A stretch of 64,000 nucleotides of DNA from Leucobacter musarum subsp. musarum (GTDB taxonomy: Bacteria > Actinomycetota > Actinomycetes > Actinomycetales > Microbacteriaceae), in contig NZ_JHBW01000086.1 of assembly GCF_001273845.1 (NCBI RefSeq), forward strand, positions 96,294 through 160,293, in the 5' to 3' direction. A model generated the notes under the pieces. That model ran no database searches. It had not been told where the DNA came from and saw only the letters and a program-made list of their open reading frames with translations. Position 1 is the stretch's first letter. Each line of letters begins with the position of its first letter. Positions 19,125 through 27,801 of this stretch are shown one piece after another. Position numbers and translations under genes: made by a program.

Positions 19125-21218
19125 ATGGCTTTTTCTCAGGAAACGCATCCGACGTTCAGATTCGCGTGGCGTCGATGGAGCGGCGCGATGCTCGCGTGTG
19201 CGCTCGTCACCGGTCTTGCCGTGTCGGCGATCGGAGTTCCGGCGCCGGCGCACGCGGTGAGCGATGCGGAGCCAGCGACCACCGCACCGATCACCGAAGC
19301 GCTCGACGCCCCGGTCGAGGGGGCGATTCCAGAAGATGCGGCTCCTGCAGATCCGGCTCCGTCGACCGAGTCAGCGCCCGAGGCCGAATTCGCTGCACCG
19401 GGTGTGTCGTTGTCGCCGGCCAACATCGAACTCGGGGACGCCGCGGTCACCGTCGCCGTGCAGATCACCTATGCGCCGGGTGATCCCGCAGCCGATCGTG
19501 AACCATTCAGTGAACTGCGCAACGGCACTGCGGTGAAGTCGGTCGCGGGGTGGCAGCGGTTGACGGGAGAGACCGGCGAACTCACGTGGACGGCGTCGGT
19601 GACGTTCGACGGCAGCGACCGAGTCGGGATCTGGACCCTGACGGGCCCTGACCCGCTGCTCACCGGAACGCTCATGGCGCTGCCCGAAATGCTGCGCGCC
19701 ACCGCCGCGCCGACCGTGTCAGGTACCTTCGCGGTAGGCTCGACCCTGCAGGCGACCTCAGGCACCTGGGCGCCGAGCGTGCCGCAGGCGCCGAACGTCA
19801 CACTGCAGTGGCTCCGGGGCGGCGAGGCGATCCCGAATGCGACCGCGGCAACGTACACCCTGACGGCGGCGGACGCTCAGGCGAAGATCAGCGTGCGCGC
19901 CACGGCGACGCGCACAATTCCGGGGATCGATACTCCCGTCACCGCAGTGTCGACCTCGCCAGAGCGCGCGATCAGGGTGGGCCAGACGCAGGCGGGTCAG
20001 GTCGCGATCAGCGGCCCCCCGCAGATGGCGCAAGACCTCACCGCGAAGACATCGGGATGGGCGTCGGGTTCGACACTGAGCTACCAGTGGAAGCGCAACG
20101 GAGCAGCGATTCCGGGGGCGACGCAGAACCGCTACCGGCTGGTTGCGGGTGACGTGAATCGTGCCATCTCGGTGACCGTCACCGGGCGACTGGCGGGGTA
20201 CTCTGACGTCTCACGCACCTCGGCAGCCTCGAAAGTTGTCGTTGCGGCCGCACTCCGCACCGCGACCCCGAAGATCACGGGCACCGCGGTCGTCGGAAAG
20301 AAGCTGCAAGCGAGCGCGGGCACCTGGACCACCGGGGCTAAGCTCACCTACCAGTGGAAGCGCAACGGTGCTGCGATCCGCGGCGCCACGAAATCGTCGT
20401 ACACGCTCGTCGCGGCCGATGGCGGGGCCCGGGTCACGGTCGCCGTCACCGGGTCACTTGCCGGCTACCGCAACGCCAGCACCACCTCCGCGGCGAAGTC
20501 CGTGCTGCGCCTGCTCGCTCCCGTCACCCCGAAGCTGGTCGGCACCGCTCAGGTGGGGTCGACCGTGAGTGCGCAGACGGGCTCGTGGAAGCCGGTCTCG
20601 CCGAAATACTCCTATCAGTGGCTGCGCGACGGCTCTGCCATTCGGGGCGCGACGGGAGCGAGCTACCGCGTCGCCTCTGTCGACGCTGGGAAGACCCTTT
20701 CGGTGCGGGTGACCGGCACGAAATCGGGGTACCAGACCGCGAGCCGCACCTCGGCCGTGAAACGGGTGCCCAAGGTACTGAAAGCCGGGAACCCGCGCAT
20801 TTCGGGGAGCGCCACGGTGGGGTCGAAGCTCTCGGGCTCGGCGGGCTCGTGGACGGCCGGCACCACGCTGCGCTACCAGTGGTATCGCAGTGGCACGGCC
20901 GTGCCCGGTGCCACGGGCACGAGCTACTGGGTGGGTGCGGCCGATGTCGGCCACACCATCACGCTGTACGTCGCCGGATCGAAGAGTGGCTACGTCTCGA
21001 CCGCGCGTTCGACCGGCCCGACGCGCGTCGTGAGCTATCCCAGCCGCACGACCCCGTACGGCTGGGATTGCCCGGCCTGGGCGCCGATCAAGGGCAACGC
21101 CAGTTCGTGGATCTACCACGTGCCGGGCGGGGCGTACTACTCGCGGACAAAGCCCGAGGAGTGCTTCGCGACCAGGTGGGCTGCCGAACAAGCCGGGTAC
21201 CGCGCGTCGATGCGCTGA
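19125..21218 (+). CDS. Secreted protein with five Ig-like tandem repeats and a sunset-type C-terminal domain
   Basis: The protein has 697 residues. A signal peptide probably ends at APAHA (residue 44), followed by an acidic Pro/Ala linker and a first beta domain (about 95-190). Five repeats of about 85-90 residues follow (from about 196, 286, 376, 461 and 549), each with a G-x-x-x-VG-x-x-L start, a W in SGTW/AGSW, YQW+R+G and an IxGAT turn. The last 55 residues (WDCPAWAPIKGNASS, YHVPGGAYYSRT, ECF, AAEQAGYR) match the sunset domain pattern found at the end of bacterial surface proteins and nucleases. It has no sorting signal. Probably an extracellular adhesive or binding protein; ligand unknown. 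Confidence 0.85.
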   Translation: MAFSQETHPTFRFAWRRWSGAMLACALVTGLAVSAIGVPAPAHAVSDAEPATTAPITEALDAPVEGAIPEDAAPADPAPSTESAPEAEFAAPGVSLSPANIELGDAAVTVAVQITYAPGDPAADREPFSELRNGTAVKSVAGWQRLTGETGELTWTASVTFDGSDRVGIWTLTGPDPLLTGTLMALPEMLRATAAPTVSGTFAVGSTLQATSGTWAPSVPQAPNVTLQWLRGGEAIPNATAATYTLTAADAQAKISVRATATRTIPGIDTPVTAVSTSPERAIRVGQTQAGQVAISGPPQMAQDLTAKTSGWASGSTLSYQWKRNGAAIPGATQNRYRLVAGDVNRAISVTVTGRLAGYSDVSRTSAASKVVVAAALRTATPKITGTAVVGKKLQASAGTWTTGAKLTYQWKRNGAAIRGATKSSYTLVAADGGARVTVAVTGSLAGYRNASTTSAAKSVLRLLAPVTPKLVGTAQVGSTVSAQTGSWKPVSPKYSYQWLRDGSAIRGATGASYRVASVDAGKTLSVRVTGTKSGYQTASRTSAVKRVPKVLKAGNPRISGSATVGSKLSGSAGSWTAGTTLRYQWYRSGTAVPGATGTSYWVGAADVGHTITLYVAGSKSGYVSTARSTGPTRVVSYPSRTTPYGWDCPAWAPIKGNASSWIYHVPGGAYYSRTKPEECFATRWAAEQAGYRASMR
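20081..20368 (+). repeat. Exact 21-base direct repeats inside the repeat-protein gene
   Basis: The bases encoding YQWKRNG are identical over 21 positions at 20081-20101 and 20348-20368, 267 bases apart, exactly one protein repeat (89 codons). Recombination here would delete or add one whole repeat in frame. Confidence 0.8.
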
Positions 21219-21321
21219 GCCGGGCGGGCCTCGGGCTCGGGTCGCCATCGATTCGAGCCTGCGGTCAGTTCGGTACCCCCTGGATACCCTGCCGCGCTCG
21301 GCGCGTTCAGTCCGCTCCAGA

Positions 21322-21327
21322 TAGACT
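21322..21327 (+). promoter_or_regulatory. Leaderless -10 box of guaB3
   Basis: TAGACT, 6 bases, GTG at 21334. Confidence 0.65.
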
Positions 21328-21333
21328 GGTCGG

Positions 21334-22455
21334 GTGAGCAACGAGATCGAGATCGGGCGCGGCAAGCGTGCACGCCGCGTGTACACCTTCGATGAGATCG
21401 GCATCGTGCCCACGCGGCGCACGCGCGATCCTGAACTCGTCTCGACCTCCTGGTCGATCGACGCGTTCCACTTCGACATTCCGGTGCTTGGCGCACCCAT
21501 GGACTCCGTCATGTCGCCGGCCGCGGCCATCGCGCTCGGTGAGCTCGGCGGCCTCGGGGTGCTCAACCTCGAGGGCTTGTGGACGCGTCACGAGAACCCC
21601 GAGCCGCTGCTCGAGGAACTGGCGCAGATCACTGACGAGCGCGCCGCCATCGCACGTATGCGCGAACTGTACGCCGCGCCGATCCAGCCCGAGCTCATCA
21701 CGGCACGACTGAGCGAGATTCGCGAAGCCGGCGTCACGGTCGCCGGTGCGCTGTCGCCGCATCGCACCGCCGAGTTCACCGATACCGTCGTCAAGGCTGG
21801 TGTCGACCTGTTCGTGATCCGCGGCAACACGGTGTCTGCGGAGCACGTCTCCGAAGAGGGGCGCGAACCGCTCAACCTCAAAGAATTCATCTACGAACTC
21901 GATGTACCGGTCATCGTCGGCGGCGCAGCGACCTATCAGTCAGCACTGCACCTCATGCGCACCGGAGCCGCGGGCGTGCTCGTCGGGTTCGGCGGGGGAG
22001 CCTCGTCTACGACGCGCGCCACGCTGGGTATTCGCGCTCCAATGGCAAGCGCGATCGCCGATGTTGCGGGCGCTCGCTCCGATTACCTCGATGAGTCGGG
22101 TGGCCGGTATGTGCACGTCATCGCCGACGGCGGCCTCGGCACGTCGGGAGACCTGATCAAGGCGATCGCCTGCGGCGCAGACGCCGTCATGCTCGGTGCC
22201 GCACTGGCAAAGGCCTCTGATGCTCCCGGTCGCGGGTGGCACTGGGGGCAGGAAGCGCATCACGAAGATCTTCCGCGCGGCAAGCGCGTCGCGGTCGAGC
22301 CAGTGGCTCCCCTTGCCGAGATCGTGAACGGCCCCGCGCACGTCGTCGATGGGAGCGCGAACCTTGTCGGCGCGCTGCGCCGGGCGATGGCGACGACCGG
22401 CTACTCGGAGCTCAAGGAGTTCCAGCGCGTCGGCGTCGTATACGCCGAGCGCTAA
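21334..22455 (+). CDS. guaB3: GuaB3 family IMP dehydrogenase-like protein
   Basis: The protein has 373 residues with a GTG start. It has the IMPDH barrel without CBS domains: KRARRVYTFDEIGIVPTRRT and APMDSVMSPAAAIALG at the start, and VIADGGLGTSGDLIKAI later. At the position of the IMPDH catalytic loop it reads GFGGGASSTTRATLG with no Cys, which is typical of this actinobacterial family. It may thus act in a related purine step or in regulation rather than as a normal IMPDH; the reaction is not settled from the sequence. Confidence 0.92.
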   Translation: MSNEIEIGRGKRARRVYTFDEIGIVPTRRTRDPELVSTSWSIDAFHFDIPVLGAPMDSVMSPAAAIALGELGGLGVLNLEGLWTRHENPEPLLEELAQITDERAAIARMRELYAAPIQPELITARLSEIREAGVTVAGALSPHRTAEFTDTVVKAGVDLFVIRGNTVSAEHVSEEGREPLNLKEFIYELDVPVIVGGAATYQSALHLMRTGAAGVLVGFGGGASSTTRATLGIRAPMASAIADVAGARSDYLDESGGRYVHVIADGGLGTSGDLIKAIACGADAVMLGAALAKASDAPGRGWHWGQEAHHEDLPRGKRVAVEPVAPLAEIVNGPAHVVDGSANLVGALRRAMATTGYSELKEFQRVGVVYAER

Positions 22456-22464
22456 GCGAGCATT

Positions 22465-23325
22465 TTGGCACGCAGTAAGCCGGAGTACCTGGGCGAGCCG
22501 ACGCTCGCTCAGGTCATGTGGCGACCGCGCTGGATCCTGGCACTGCTGCTCGCGCTCGGCATCGCCGTCGCTTTCGCCGCGCTCGCGCAGTGGCAGGCGG
22601 GGGTTGCCGTGCAGAATCAGACGCAGCAGCAGGTGGATACCGAGACGGTGCGCCCGCTGTCGGAAGTCACGTCGTTCGACCGGGGCGTTACCGACGCGGG
22701 GGCCGGGGTCGTCGTGCAACTCGACGGAGCATTCGCGCCCGAAGACTTCTCAGTGGTGTCGCCGCGCGATAACGATGGCCGCACCGGAGCCTGGGTCGTG
22801 GGGCACCTCATCACCAGCGGCGAGCACGCCGAGGCAGGCGCGAGCCTGTCGGTCGCGGTGGGGTGGGCGCCCAGCGCCGACGACGCGCGCCGCATCGCCG
22901 AGGAACTGTCGGGTGATCCCGCATTCGCTGCCACCGCATCGCTCACCGGGCGATACATGCCGCCGGAGGGGCCGCAGGTGCCTGATCGCGATGAAGATCC
23001 GCAGACCCAGCACACCATGGTGCCCGCCGCGCTCGCCAATCAGTGGCAGGTCGTCGACGGCCCCGTCTACTCGGGGTATCTGGTGCTGCACGATGACTCG
23101 GGCTCGCGGCCGTTGCTCGACGCAGCCGGCCTCGATCCTGTCGATTCGGTCGCGCCGCTGCCGGCCGAGACCGTCAACTGGTTGAACGTCTTCTACGCGA
23201 TCGAATGGGTCGTGTTCGCCGGGTTCGCCATCTTCTTCTGGTACCGCCTCGCGCGGGATGCGTGGGAGAAGGAACACGAACTCATGCTGCTCGAAGCCGG
23301 CGCAGACGCCGAATCTGACTCCTAA
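22465..23325 (+). CDS. SURF1 family protein
   Basis: The protein has 286 residues with a TTG start. Two membrane helices, one near each end (about 20-42 and 245-268), flank an external domain with GVAVQNQTQQQ, RTGAWVVGHLI and the late WLNVFYAIEW block of the family. SURF1 helps assemble heme a-containing cytochrome c oxidase. It lies 9 bases after guaB3 and so is probably co-transcribed. Its linkage to guanine nucleotide genes is a conserved position in this lineage rather than a functional link. Confidence 0.88.
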   Translation: MARSKPEYLGEPTLAQVMWRPRWILALLLALGIAVAFAALAQWQAGVAVQNQTQQQVDTETVRPLSEVTSFDRGVTDAGAGVVVQLDGAFAPEDFSVVSPRDNDGRTGAWVVGHLITSGEHAEAGASLSVAVGWAPSADDARRIAEELSGDPAFAATASLTGRYMPPEGPQVPDRDEDPQTQHTMVPAALANQWQVVDGPVYSGYLVLHDDSGSRPLLDAAGLDPVDSVAPLPAETVNWLNVFYAIEWVVFAGFAIFFWYRLARDAWEKEHELMLLEAGADAESDS

Positions 23326-23367
23326 CCCCTCCTCCGACGTCGTGCGAGCGGTGTCAGAGGCCCGCCG

Positions 23368-23373
23368 TAGAAT
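23368..23373 (+). promoter_or_regulatory. Leaderless -10 box of the DUF3817 gene
   Basis: TAGAAT, 7 bases, ATG at 23381. This spacing favours 23381 over the in-frame ATG at 23372, which overlaps the box itself. Confidence 0.65.
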
Positions 23374-23380
23374 GGATCCC

Positions 23381-23878
23381 ATGCAGTTGCAGCCCAAGCC
23401 CGCCGATTTCCCGCGCATCCGTAAAGCGCTGAGCTTCTACAAGGTCACCTCGGTGATCACCGGCGTCATGCTGTTGCTGCTGTGCGCAGTCATGGTGATG
23501 AAGTACGCGTTCAACGTGCAGCTGTTCCTCTTCACCCCCGACGGGTTCGCGCACTTCTACGAACTCGCTCCCGAGGGGCTCGAATCCGACTTCCAGGCGA
23601 ACGGGTTCGATCTGTTCAAAGCGATTCTCATCGCCCACGGCTGGTTCTACGTCGTGTACCTGATCTCCGACTTCCTGCTGTGGAGCCCGATGCGCTGGGG
23701 CTTCGGCAAGTTCCTGCTCATCGCTCTCGGCGGTGTGATTCCGTTCATGTCGTTCTTCCTCGAGGCGCGCATCGTGCGCCAGGTGAACGGCACTCTCGCA
23801 ACACTCGGGAACGCGACCGACTCGGCCGCCGGCCCCGCCTCGACCTCATCCGCTGCGGCCTCGTCCGCGACTTCCTGA
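23381..23878 (+). CDS. DUF3817 membrane protein
   Basis: The protein has 165 residues. After a short basic head ([17 protein letters not shown]) there are three membrane helices (about 20-40, 80-100 and 105-125); [17 protein letters not shown] is the conserved second helix, and [14 protein letters not shown] ends the core. The tail is Ala/Ser-rich. The family has no assigned function and is often found just before guaA, as here (20 bases). Confidence 0.87.
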   Translation: MQLQPKPADFPRIRKALSFYKVTSVITGVMLLLLCAVMVMKYAFNVQLFLFTPDGFAHFYELAPEGLESDFQANGFDLFKAILIAHGWFYVVYLISDFLLWSPMRWGFGKFLLIALGGVIPFMSFFLEARIVRQVNGTLATLGNATDSAAGPASTSSAAASSATS

Positions 23879-23897
23879 AAGGCTCACTGGAGCGAAC

Positions 23898-25484
23898 ATG
23901 ACGATTCAGTCGGAACAGCCGGGGCACCGCCCCGTACTCGTCGTCGATTTCGGTGCGCAGTACGCGCAGCTGATCGCGCGACGCGTGCGCGAGGCCGGAG
24001 TGTATTCGGAGCTCGTACCTCACACCATCACCGCGGCAGAGGTGCAGGCGCGCAACCCGCTCGGCATCGTGCTCTCGGGCGGGCCGTCATCGGTCTACGA
24101 AGAGGGCGCACCGTCATTCGATGACAGCGTCTTCGAGCTTGGCGTTCCCGTGCTCGGCATCTGCTATGGCTTCCAGGTGATGGCCCGTGCACTCGGCGGC
24201 ACCGTCGGCAACACCGGCGACCGCGAGTACGGCGCCACCGATGCGACGCTCGTCGGCGACGGTGGCGCGATTCTCGGCGGCCAGCCGGCGGAGCAGAACG
24301 TCTGGATGAGCCACGGCGACGCCGTGCAAGAGGCCCCCGAGGGCTTTGAGGTGCTCGCGAAGACCGCAGTGACCCCGGTCGCTGCTTTCGGTTCGGCCGA
24401 GCGCAAGCTCTACGGTGTGCAGTGGCACCCTGAAGTGAAGCACTCGGATCACGGCCAGAAGATCCTCGAGAACTTCCTGCACCACGTCGCCGGCATCGCG
24501 CCCGACTGGAACGCCGGCAACGTCATCGCCGAGCAGATCGACCTCATCCGCAAGCAGGTCGGCAACGCACGCGTCATCTCCGCACTGTCGGGCGGCGTCG
24601 ACTCGGCCGTCTCGACCGCGCTCGTGCACGAGGCGATCGGCGACCAGCTCACCGCGGTGTTCGTCGATCACGGGCTGCTGCGCAAGGGCGAGCGCGAGCA
24701 GGTCGAGAAAGACTACGTCGAGTCGACGGGTGTGCGCCTCATCACGGTGGAGGCCGCAGACACGTTCCTGGGTCACCTCGCGGGCGTCACCGACCCCGAA
24801 GAGAAGCGCAAGATCATCGGCCGCGAATTCATTCGCGCGTTCGAGCAGGTGCAGCGCGACCTGGTCGCTGAGGCCAAAGCCGAGGGCGAACCCATCAAGT
24901 TCCTCGTGCAGGGCACGTTGTACCCCGATGTCGTTGAGTCCGGCGGCGGCTCGGGCACTGCGAACATCAAGTCTCACCACAACGTCGGCGGCCTGCCTGA
25001 AGACCTCGACTTCGAGCTGATCGAACCGTTGCGCGCCCTCTTTAAAGACGAGGTGCGTGCGATCGGCCGTGAGCTCGGTATTCCCGAAGCGATCGTCGGT
25101 CGCCAGCCGTTCCCCGGCCCCGGCCTCGGCATTCGCATCGTCGGTGAAGTCACCCGCGAGCGCCTCGAGGTACTGCGCGAGGCCGACGCGATCGCTCGCG
25201 CCGAACTGACGGCCGCCGGTCTCGACAACTCGATCTGGCAGTGCCCGGTCGTGCTGCTCGCCGACGTGCGCTCCGTGGGCGTGCAGGGCGATGGCCGCAC
25301 GTACGGTCACCCGATCGTGCTGCGCCCGGTCTCGTCGGAAGACGCGATGACCGCCGACTGGACCCGCGTGCCCTACGACGTGCTGGCTCGCATCTCGAAC
25401 CGCATCACCAACCAGGTTCCGGAGGTCAACCGAGTGGTGCTCGACGTCACGTCGAAGCCGCCGGGAACCATTGAGTGGGAGTGA
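23898..25484 (+). CDS. guaA: GMP synthase (glutamine-hydrolysing)
   Basis: The protein has 528 residues and aminates XMP to GMP. The class I glutaminase domain has its nucleophile at C89 (VLGICYGFQ) and the His of [10 protein letters not shown]. The ATP-pyrophosphatase domain starts at [14 protein letters not shown]. The C-terminal dimerisation domain ends in [11 protein letters not shown]-like bases are weak; the start is fixed by the [19 protein letters not shown] block. Confidence 0.98.
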   Translation: MTIQSEQPGHRPVLVVDFGAQYAQLIARRVREAGVYSELVPHTITAAEVQARNPLGIVLSGGPSSVYEEGAPSFDDSVFELGVPVLGICYGFQVMARALGGTVGNTGDREYGATDATLVGDGGAILGGQPAEQNVWMSHGDAVQEAPEGFEVLAKTAVTPVAAFGSAERKLYGVQWHPEVKHSDHGQKILENFLHHVAGIAPDWNAGNVIAEQIDLIRKQVGNARVISALSGGVDSAVSTALVHEAIGDQLTAVFVDHGLLRKGEREQVEKDYVESTGVRLITVEAADTFLGHLAGVTDPEEKRKIIGREFIRAFEQVQRDLVAEAKAEGEPIKFLVQGTLYPDVVESGGGSGTANIKSHHNVGGLPEDLDFELIEPLRALFKDEVRAIGRELGIPEAIVGRQPFPGPGLGIRIVGEVTRERLEVLREADAIARAELTAAGLDNSIWQCPVVLLADVRSVGVQGDGRTYGHPIVLRPVSSEDAMTADWTRVPYDVLARISNRITNQVPEVNRVVLDVTSKPPGTIEWE

Positions 25485-25492
25485 GCGTGTAG

Positions 25493-25516
25493 GGATTGCC
25501 CATTTCTGGGCAATCC
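25493..25516. terminator. Terminator after guaA
   Basis: A 10-bp perfect stem with a TTTC loop, 8 bases after the stop. Confidence 0.75.
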
Positions 25517-25644
25517 TCGCTCACTCCGAGATCGTCTCGGTCTCGGTCCGCTCGTAGAGCGGGAAGGCGAGAGCCCGGCTTCGGCCGGGCTCTTCCCGTT
25601 TCACCGGTGATAACCACGCGTGGTCAGAGCGACCACCGGCCCGC

Positions 25645-25720
25645 GAATGCTCCCTTTCTCGCCGAGCGCCTCTGAAGTGCGCGTGCACATGGCAGGGGTT
25701 CGGCGAGAAAGGGAGCATTC
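25645..25720. repeat. Long inverted repeat with 21-bp perfect arms
   Basis: Arms 25645-25665 and 25700-25720 are exact reverse complements around a 34-base loop. The surrounding gap (25517-25801) holds no gene I can support and no other recognisable signal. The arms are far longer than other terminators here and lie 160 bases past guaA, so a mobile REP/MITE-like element is more likely than a simple terminator. Only one copy was seen in the window. Confidence 0.7.
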
Positions 25721-25801
25721 GGCGTTCGGAGCTCCCGCCCGCACGCACGAAAACGGGCCCGGCGCCGAAGCGCCGAGCCCGTTTGTGTGCGTTGCGAATC
25801 G

Positions 25802-26644
25802 CTAGTTGTTGCCGCGCAGAATCGCGAGGATGCGCAGGATCTCGACGTACAGCCAGATCAGCGTCACCATGAGGCCGAAGGCCGCCGACCAGGCCCACTT
25901 CTCGGGCACGCGGTTGCGCACGCCGTTCTGGATCAGCTCGAAGTCCATGACCAGCGAGTAAGCGGCCAGCAACACGGCGAGGCCGCCGATGACGACGCCC
26001 AGCGGAATACCGAAGATCGTTGCACCGCGCATGCCCCACGGATCCTGGTTGACGCCGGTGAGCATGAGCACGACATTGACGACCGAGAATGCGAGGTACC
26101 CGAAGATCGCGACCATGAAGATCTTGTTCATCTTGGGGCTGGTGCGCACCTTGCCGCTGCGGAAGAGCAGCAGCGTCACACCGAATACAGCGAGTGTGCC
26201 GATGATCGCCTGCGAAACGATGCCCGACCACTGCGATTCGAAGATGCCCGAGATGCCGCCGAGGAAGACGCCCTGGAACACTGCGTACAGCACGATGAGG
26301 GGCACGCTGGGCTGCTTCTTGAACGAGTTTACGAGGCCGAGCACCAGGCCGATGATCGCGGCCGGGAGCGCGAGAGCCGGAACGAACCAGCCAACCGCAC
26401 CGAATGCGAGCACGATGACGAACAGCAGCACGGTCTTGGAGATCGTGTTCTCGTAGGTCATCGGCTTGTCGGAGGGCGCGACCACGGGGGGCTGCTGCGC
26501 TCCGAAGCCGGCGTCGGTGGCGGGCGTATCGACACCCGGGCGCTGCGTCTGCGCAGCGGGCTGGTCGTAAATGCGGCGCAGCTCGTCAGCGGTAAGTGTC
26601 TTACCGTTGAGTGCGGGGTTGTTACTGAGAGCCGGATTGCTCAT
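25802..26644 (-). CDS. Bax inhibitor-1/YccA family membrane protein
   Basis: The protein has 280 residues. A polar, Pro/Gln-rich head of about 80 residues precedes seven membrane helices. MTYENTISKTVLLFVIV starts the core, and the region LNPxxL-like VLMLTGVNQDPWG and the acidic VMDFELIQNGVRNR close to the end match the actinobacterial Bax inhibitor-1 group. Bacterial relatives are pH-sensitive calcium leak channels. AAAGGA upstream of the ATG supports the start. Confidence 0.9.
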   Translation of the reverse strand: MSNPALSNNPALNGKTLTADELRRIYDQPAAQTQRPGVDTPATDAGFGAQQPPVVAPSDKPMTYENTISKTVLLFVIVLAFGAVGWFVPALALPAAIIGLVLGLVNSFKKQPSVPLIVLYAVFQGVFLGGISGIFESQWSGIVSQAIIGTLAVFGVTLLLFRSGKVRTSPKMNKIFMVAIFGYLAFSVVNVVLMLTGVNQDPWGMRGATIFGIPLGVVIGGLAVLLAAYSLVMDFELIQNGVRNRVPEKWAWSAAFGLMVTLIWLYVEILRILAILRGNN

Positions 26645-26754
26645 GCGTCGGAATCCTTTCCAGGCGTATGGGACACGCCCAGTCTACGGAGTGAGCGCTT
26701 CGGATGCGCTGTGACTTTTGGACGCCGTTCACCCAGGGCGTAGCGCCGCAGCTC

Positions 26755-26760
26755 TAGGCT
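26755..26760 (+). promoter_or_regulatory. Leaderless -10 box of the phosphodiesterase gene
   Basis: TAGGCT, 6 bases, ATG at 26767. Confidence 0.65.
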
Positions 26761-26766
26761 GGGCAC

Positions 26767-27801
26767 ATGGTCAGCTCACGCCCCAGCCCACTTGTCATCG
26801 GTCATCGCGGGGCATCTGGATACCGCCCGGAGCATACGTTCTCCGCTTACCGTCTCGCGTGCGAGCTCGGCGCTGATTTGGTCGAGCCCGACATCGTTGC
26901 GACGAGCGATGGAGTGCTGGTCGTGCGGCACGAGAATGAGATCTCTGGGACGACGGACGTGGCGGATCACCCGGAGTTCGCCGACCGCCGCACGTCGAAG
27001 GTGGTGGACGGCGAGCGGCTCGAGGGCTGGTTCACCGAAGACTTCACCTGGGCTGAGCTCGAAACGCTGCGCAGCAGAGAGCGGATGCCGCGTGTGCGCC
27101 CCGACAACACCGCGTTCGATGGGCAGGAGGGGATCCTGCGCCTGAGTGACGTCTTTGCGGTGGTCGATGCGCAGAGCGCAGCGCTCGATCGTGAGATCGG
27201 GGTCGTGGTCGAGGTGAAGCACGCGCGCTTCTATGCCGATCGCGGCATCGATCTCGCTGCGCTCCTCATCACCGCGCTCGCTGCCACCGGATGGGACGAC
27301 CGGCCGGATCGCCTGGTCATCGAATCATTCGAGCTCGGCGTGCTCGACCGCCTGTGCGAGGCAGGCGTACGCGCCGCATTTGTCTTTCTCGCTGAGCACT
27401 TCGGGTCACCGGCAGACGAGCCAGTCGGCGCTGCACCGCCGCGCAGCTACGCCTGGTACCGCAGTGACGCCGGTCTCGATGCGCTCGCGGCGCGCGTGCA
27501 CGGCATCAGTGTGGCCAAAGAGAACCTGCTGCGCCGTGATGTGCTGGGCCGGGCGATCGGGCCGACCAACCTCGTCGACCGTGCTCATGCGCGCGGCCTT
27601 CGGGTGTTCACCTGGACGCTGCGACCCGAGAACCGTTCGCTCAACGCGCGCTTCCAGACCGATGCGGGGCGCATCGAATGGGGCGACTGGCATTCCGAGT
27701 TCGCGATGATCGCGGCCTCGGGAGTCGACGGCATCTTCGTGGATCACCCGGATCTCGGCGTGATGATCCGCGACGGCGTTACGAAGACCTCGGTGGGGTG
27801 A
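26767..27801 (+). CDS. glpQ: Glycerophosphodiester phosphodiesterase
   Basis: The protein has 344 residues and hydrolyses glycerophosphodiesters to glycerol-3-phosphate and an alcohol. VIGHRGASGYRPEHT contains the catalytic His/Arg, and DLVEPDIVATSDGVLVVRHE the metal ligands and second His. GLRVFTWTLRPEN and DGIFVDHPDLG are C-terminal GDPD blocks. It is close to the 35-kDa type. No signal peptide is seen, so a cytoplasmic form is likely. Its last 23 bases overlap the end of the convergent acyltransferase gene. Confidence 0.93.
   Translation: MVSSRPSPLVIGHRGASGYRPEHTFSAYRLACELGADLVEPDIVATSDGVLVVRHENEISGTTDVADHPEFADRRTSKVVDGERLEGWFTEDFTWAELETLRSRERMPRVRPDNTAFDGQEGILRLSDVFAVVDAQSAALDREIGVVVEVKHARFYADRGIDLAALLITALAATGWDDRPDRLVIESFELGVLDRLCEAGVRAAFVFLAEHFGSPADEPVGAAPPRSYAWYRSDAGLDALAARVHGISVAKENLLRRDVLGRAIGPTNLVDRAHARGLRVFTWTLRPENRSLNARFQTDAGRIEWGDWHSEFAMIAASGVDGIFVDHPDLGVMIRDGVTKTSVG

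Noticed and set aside
25521..26231. Minus-strand frame across the 25645 inverted repeat
   Set aside because: It reads the arms of a palindrome and overlaps the Bax-inhibitor gene out of frame; no start signal.
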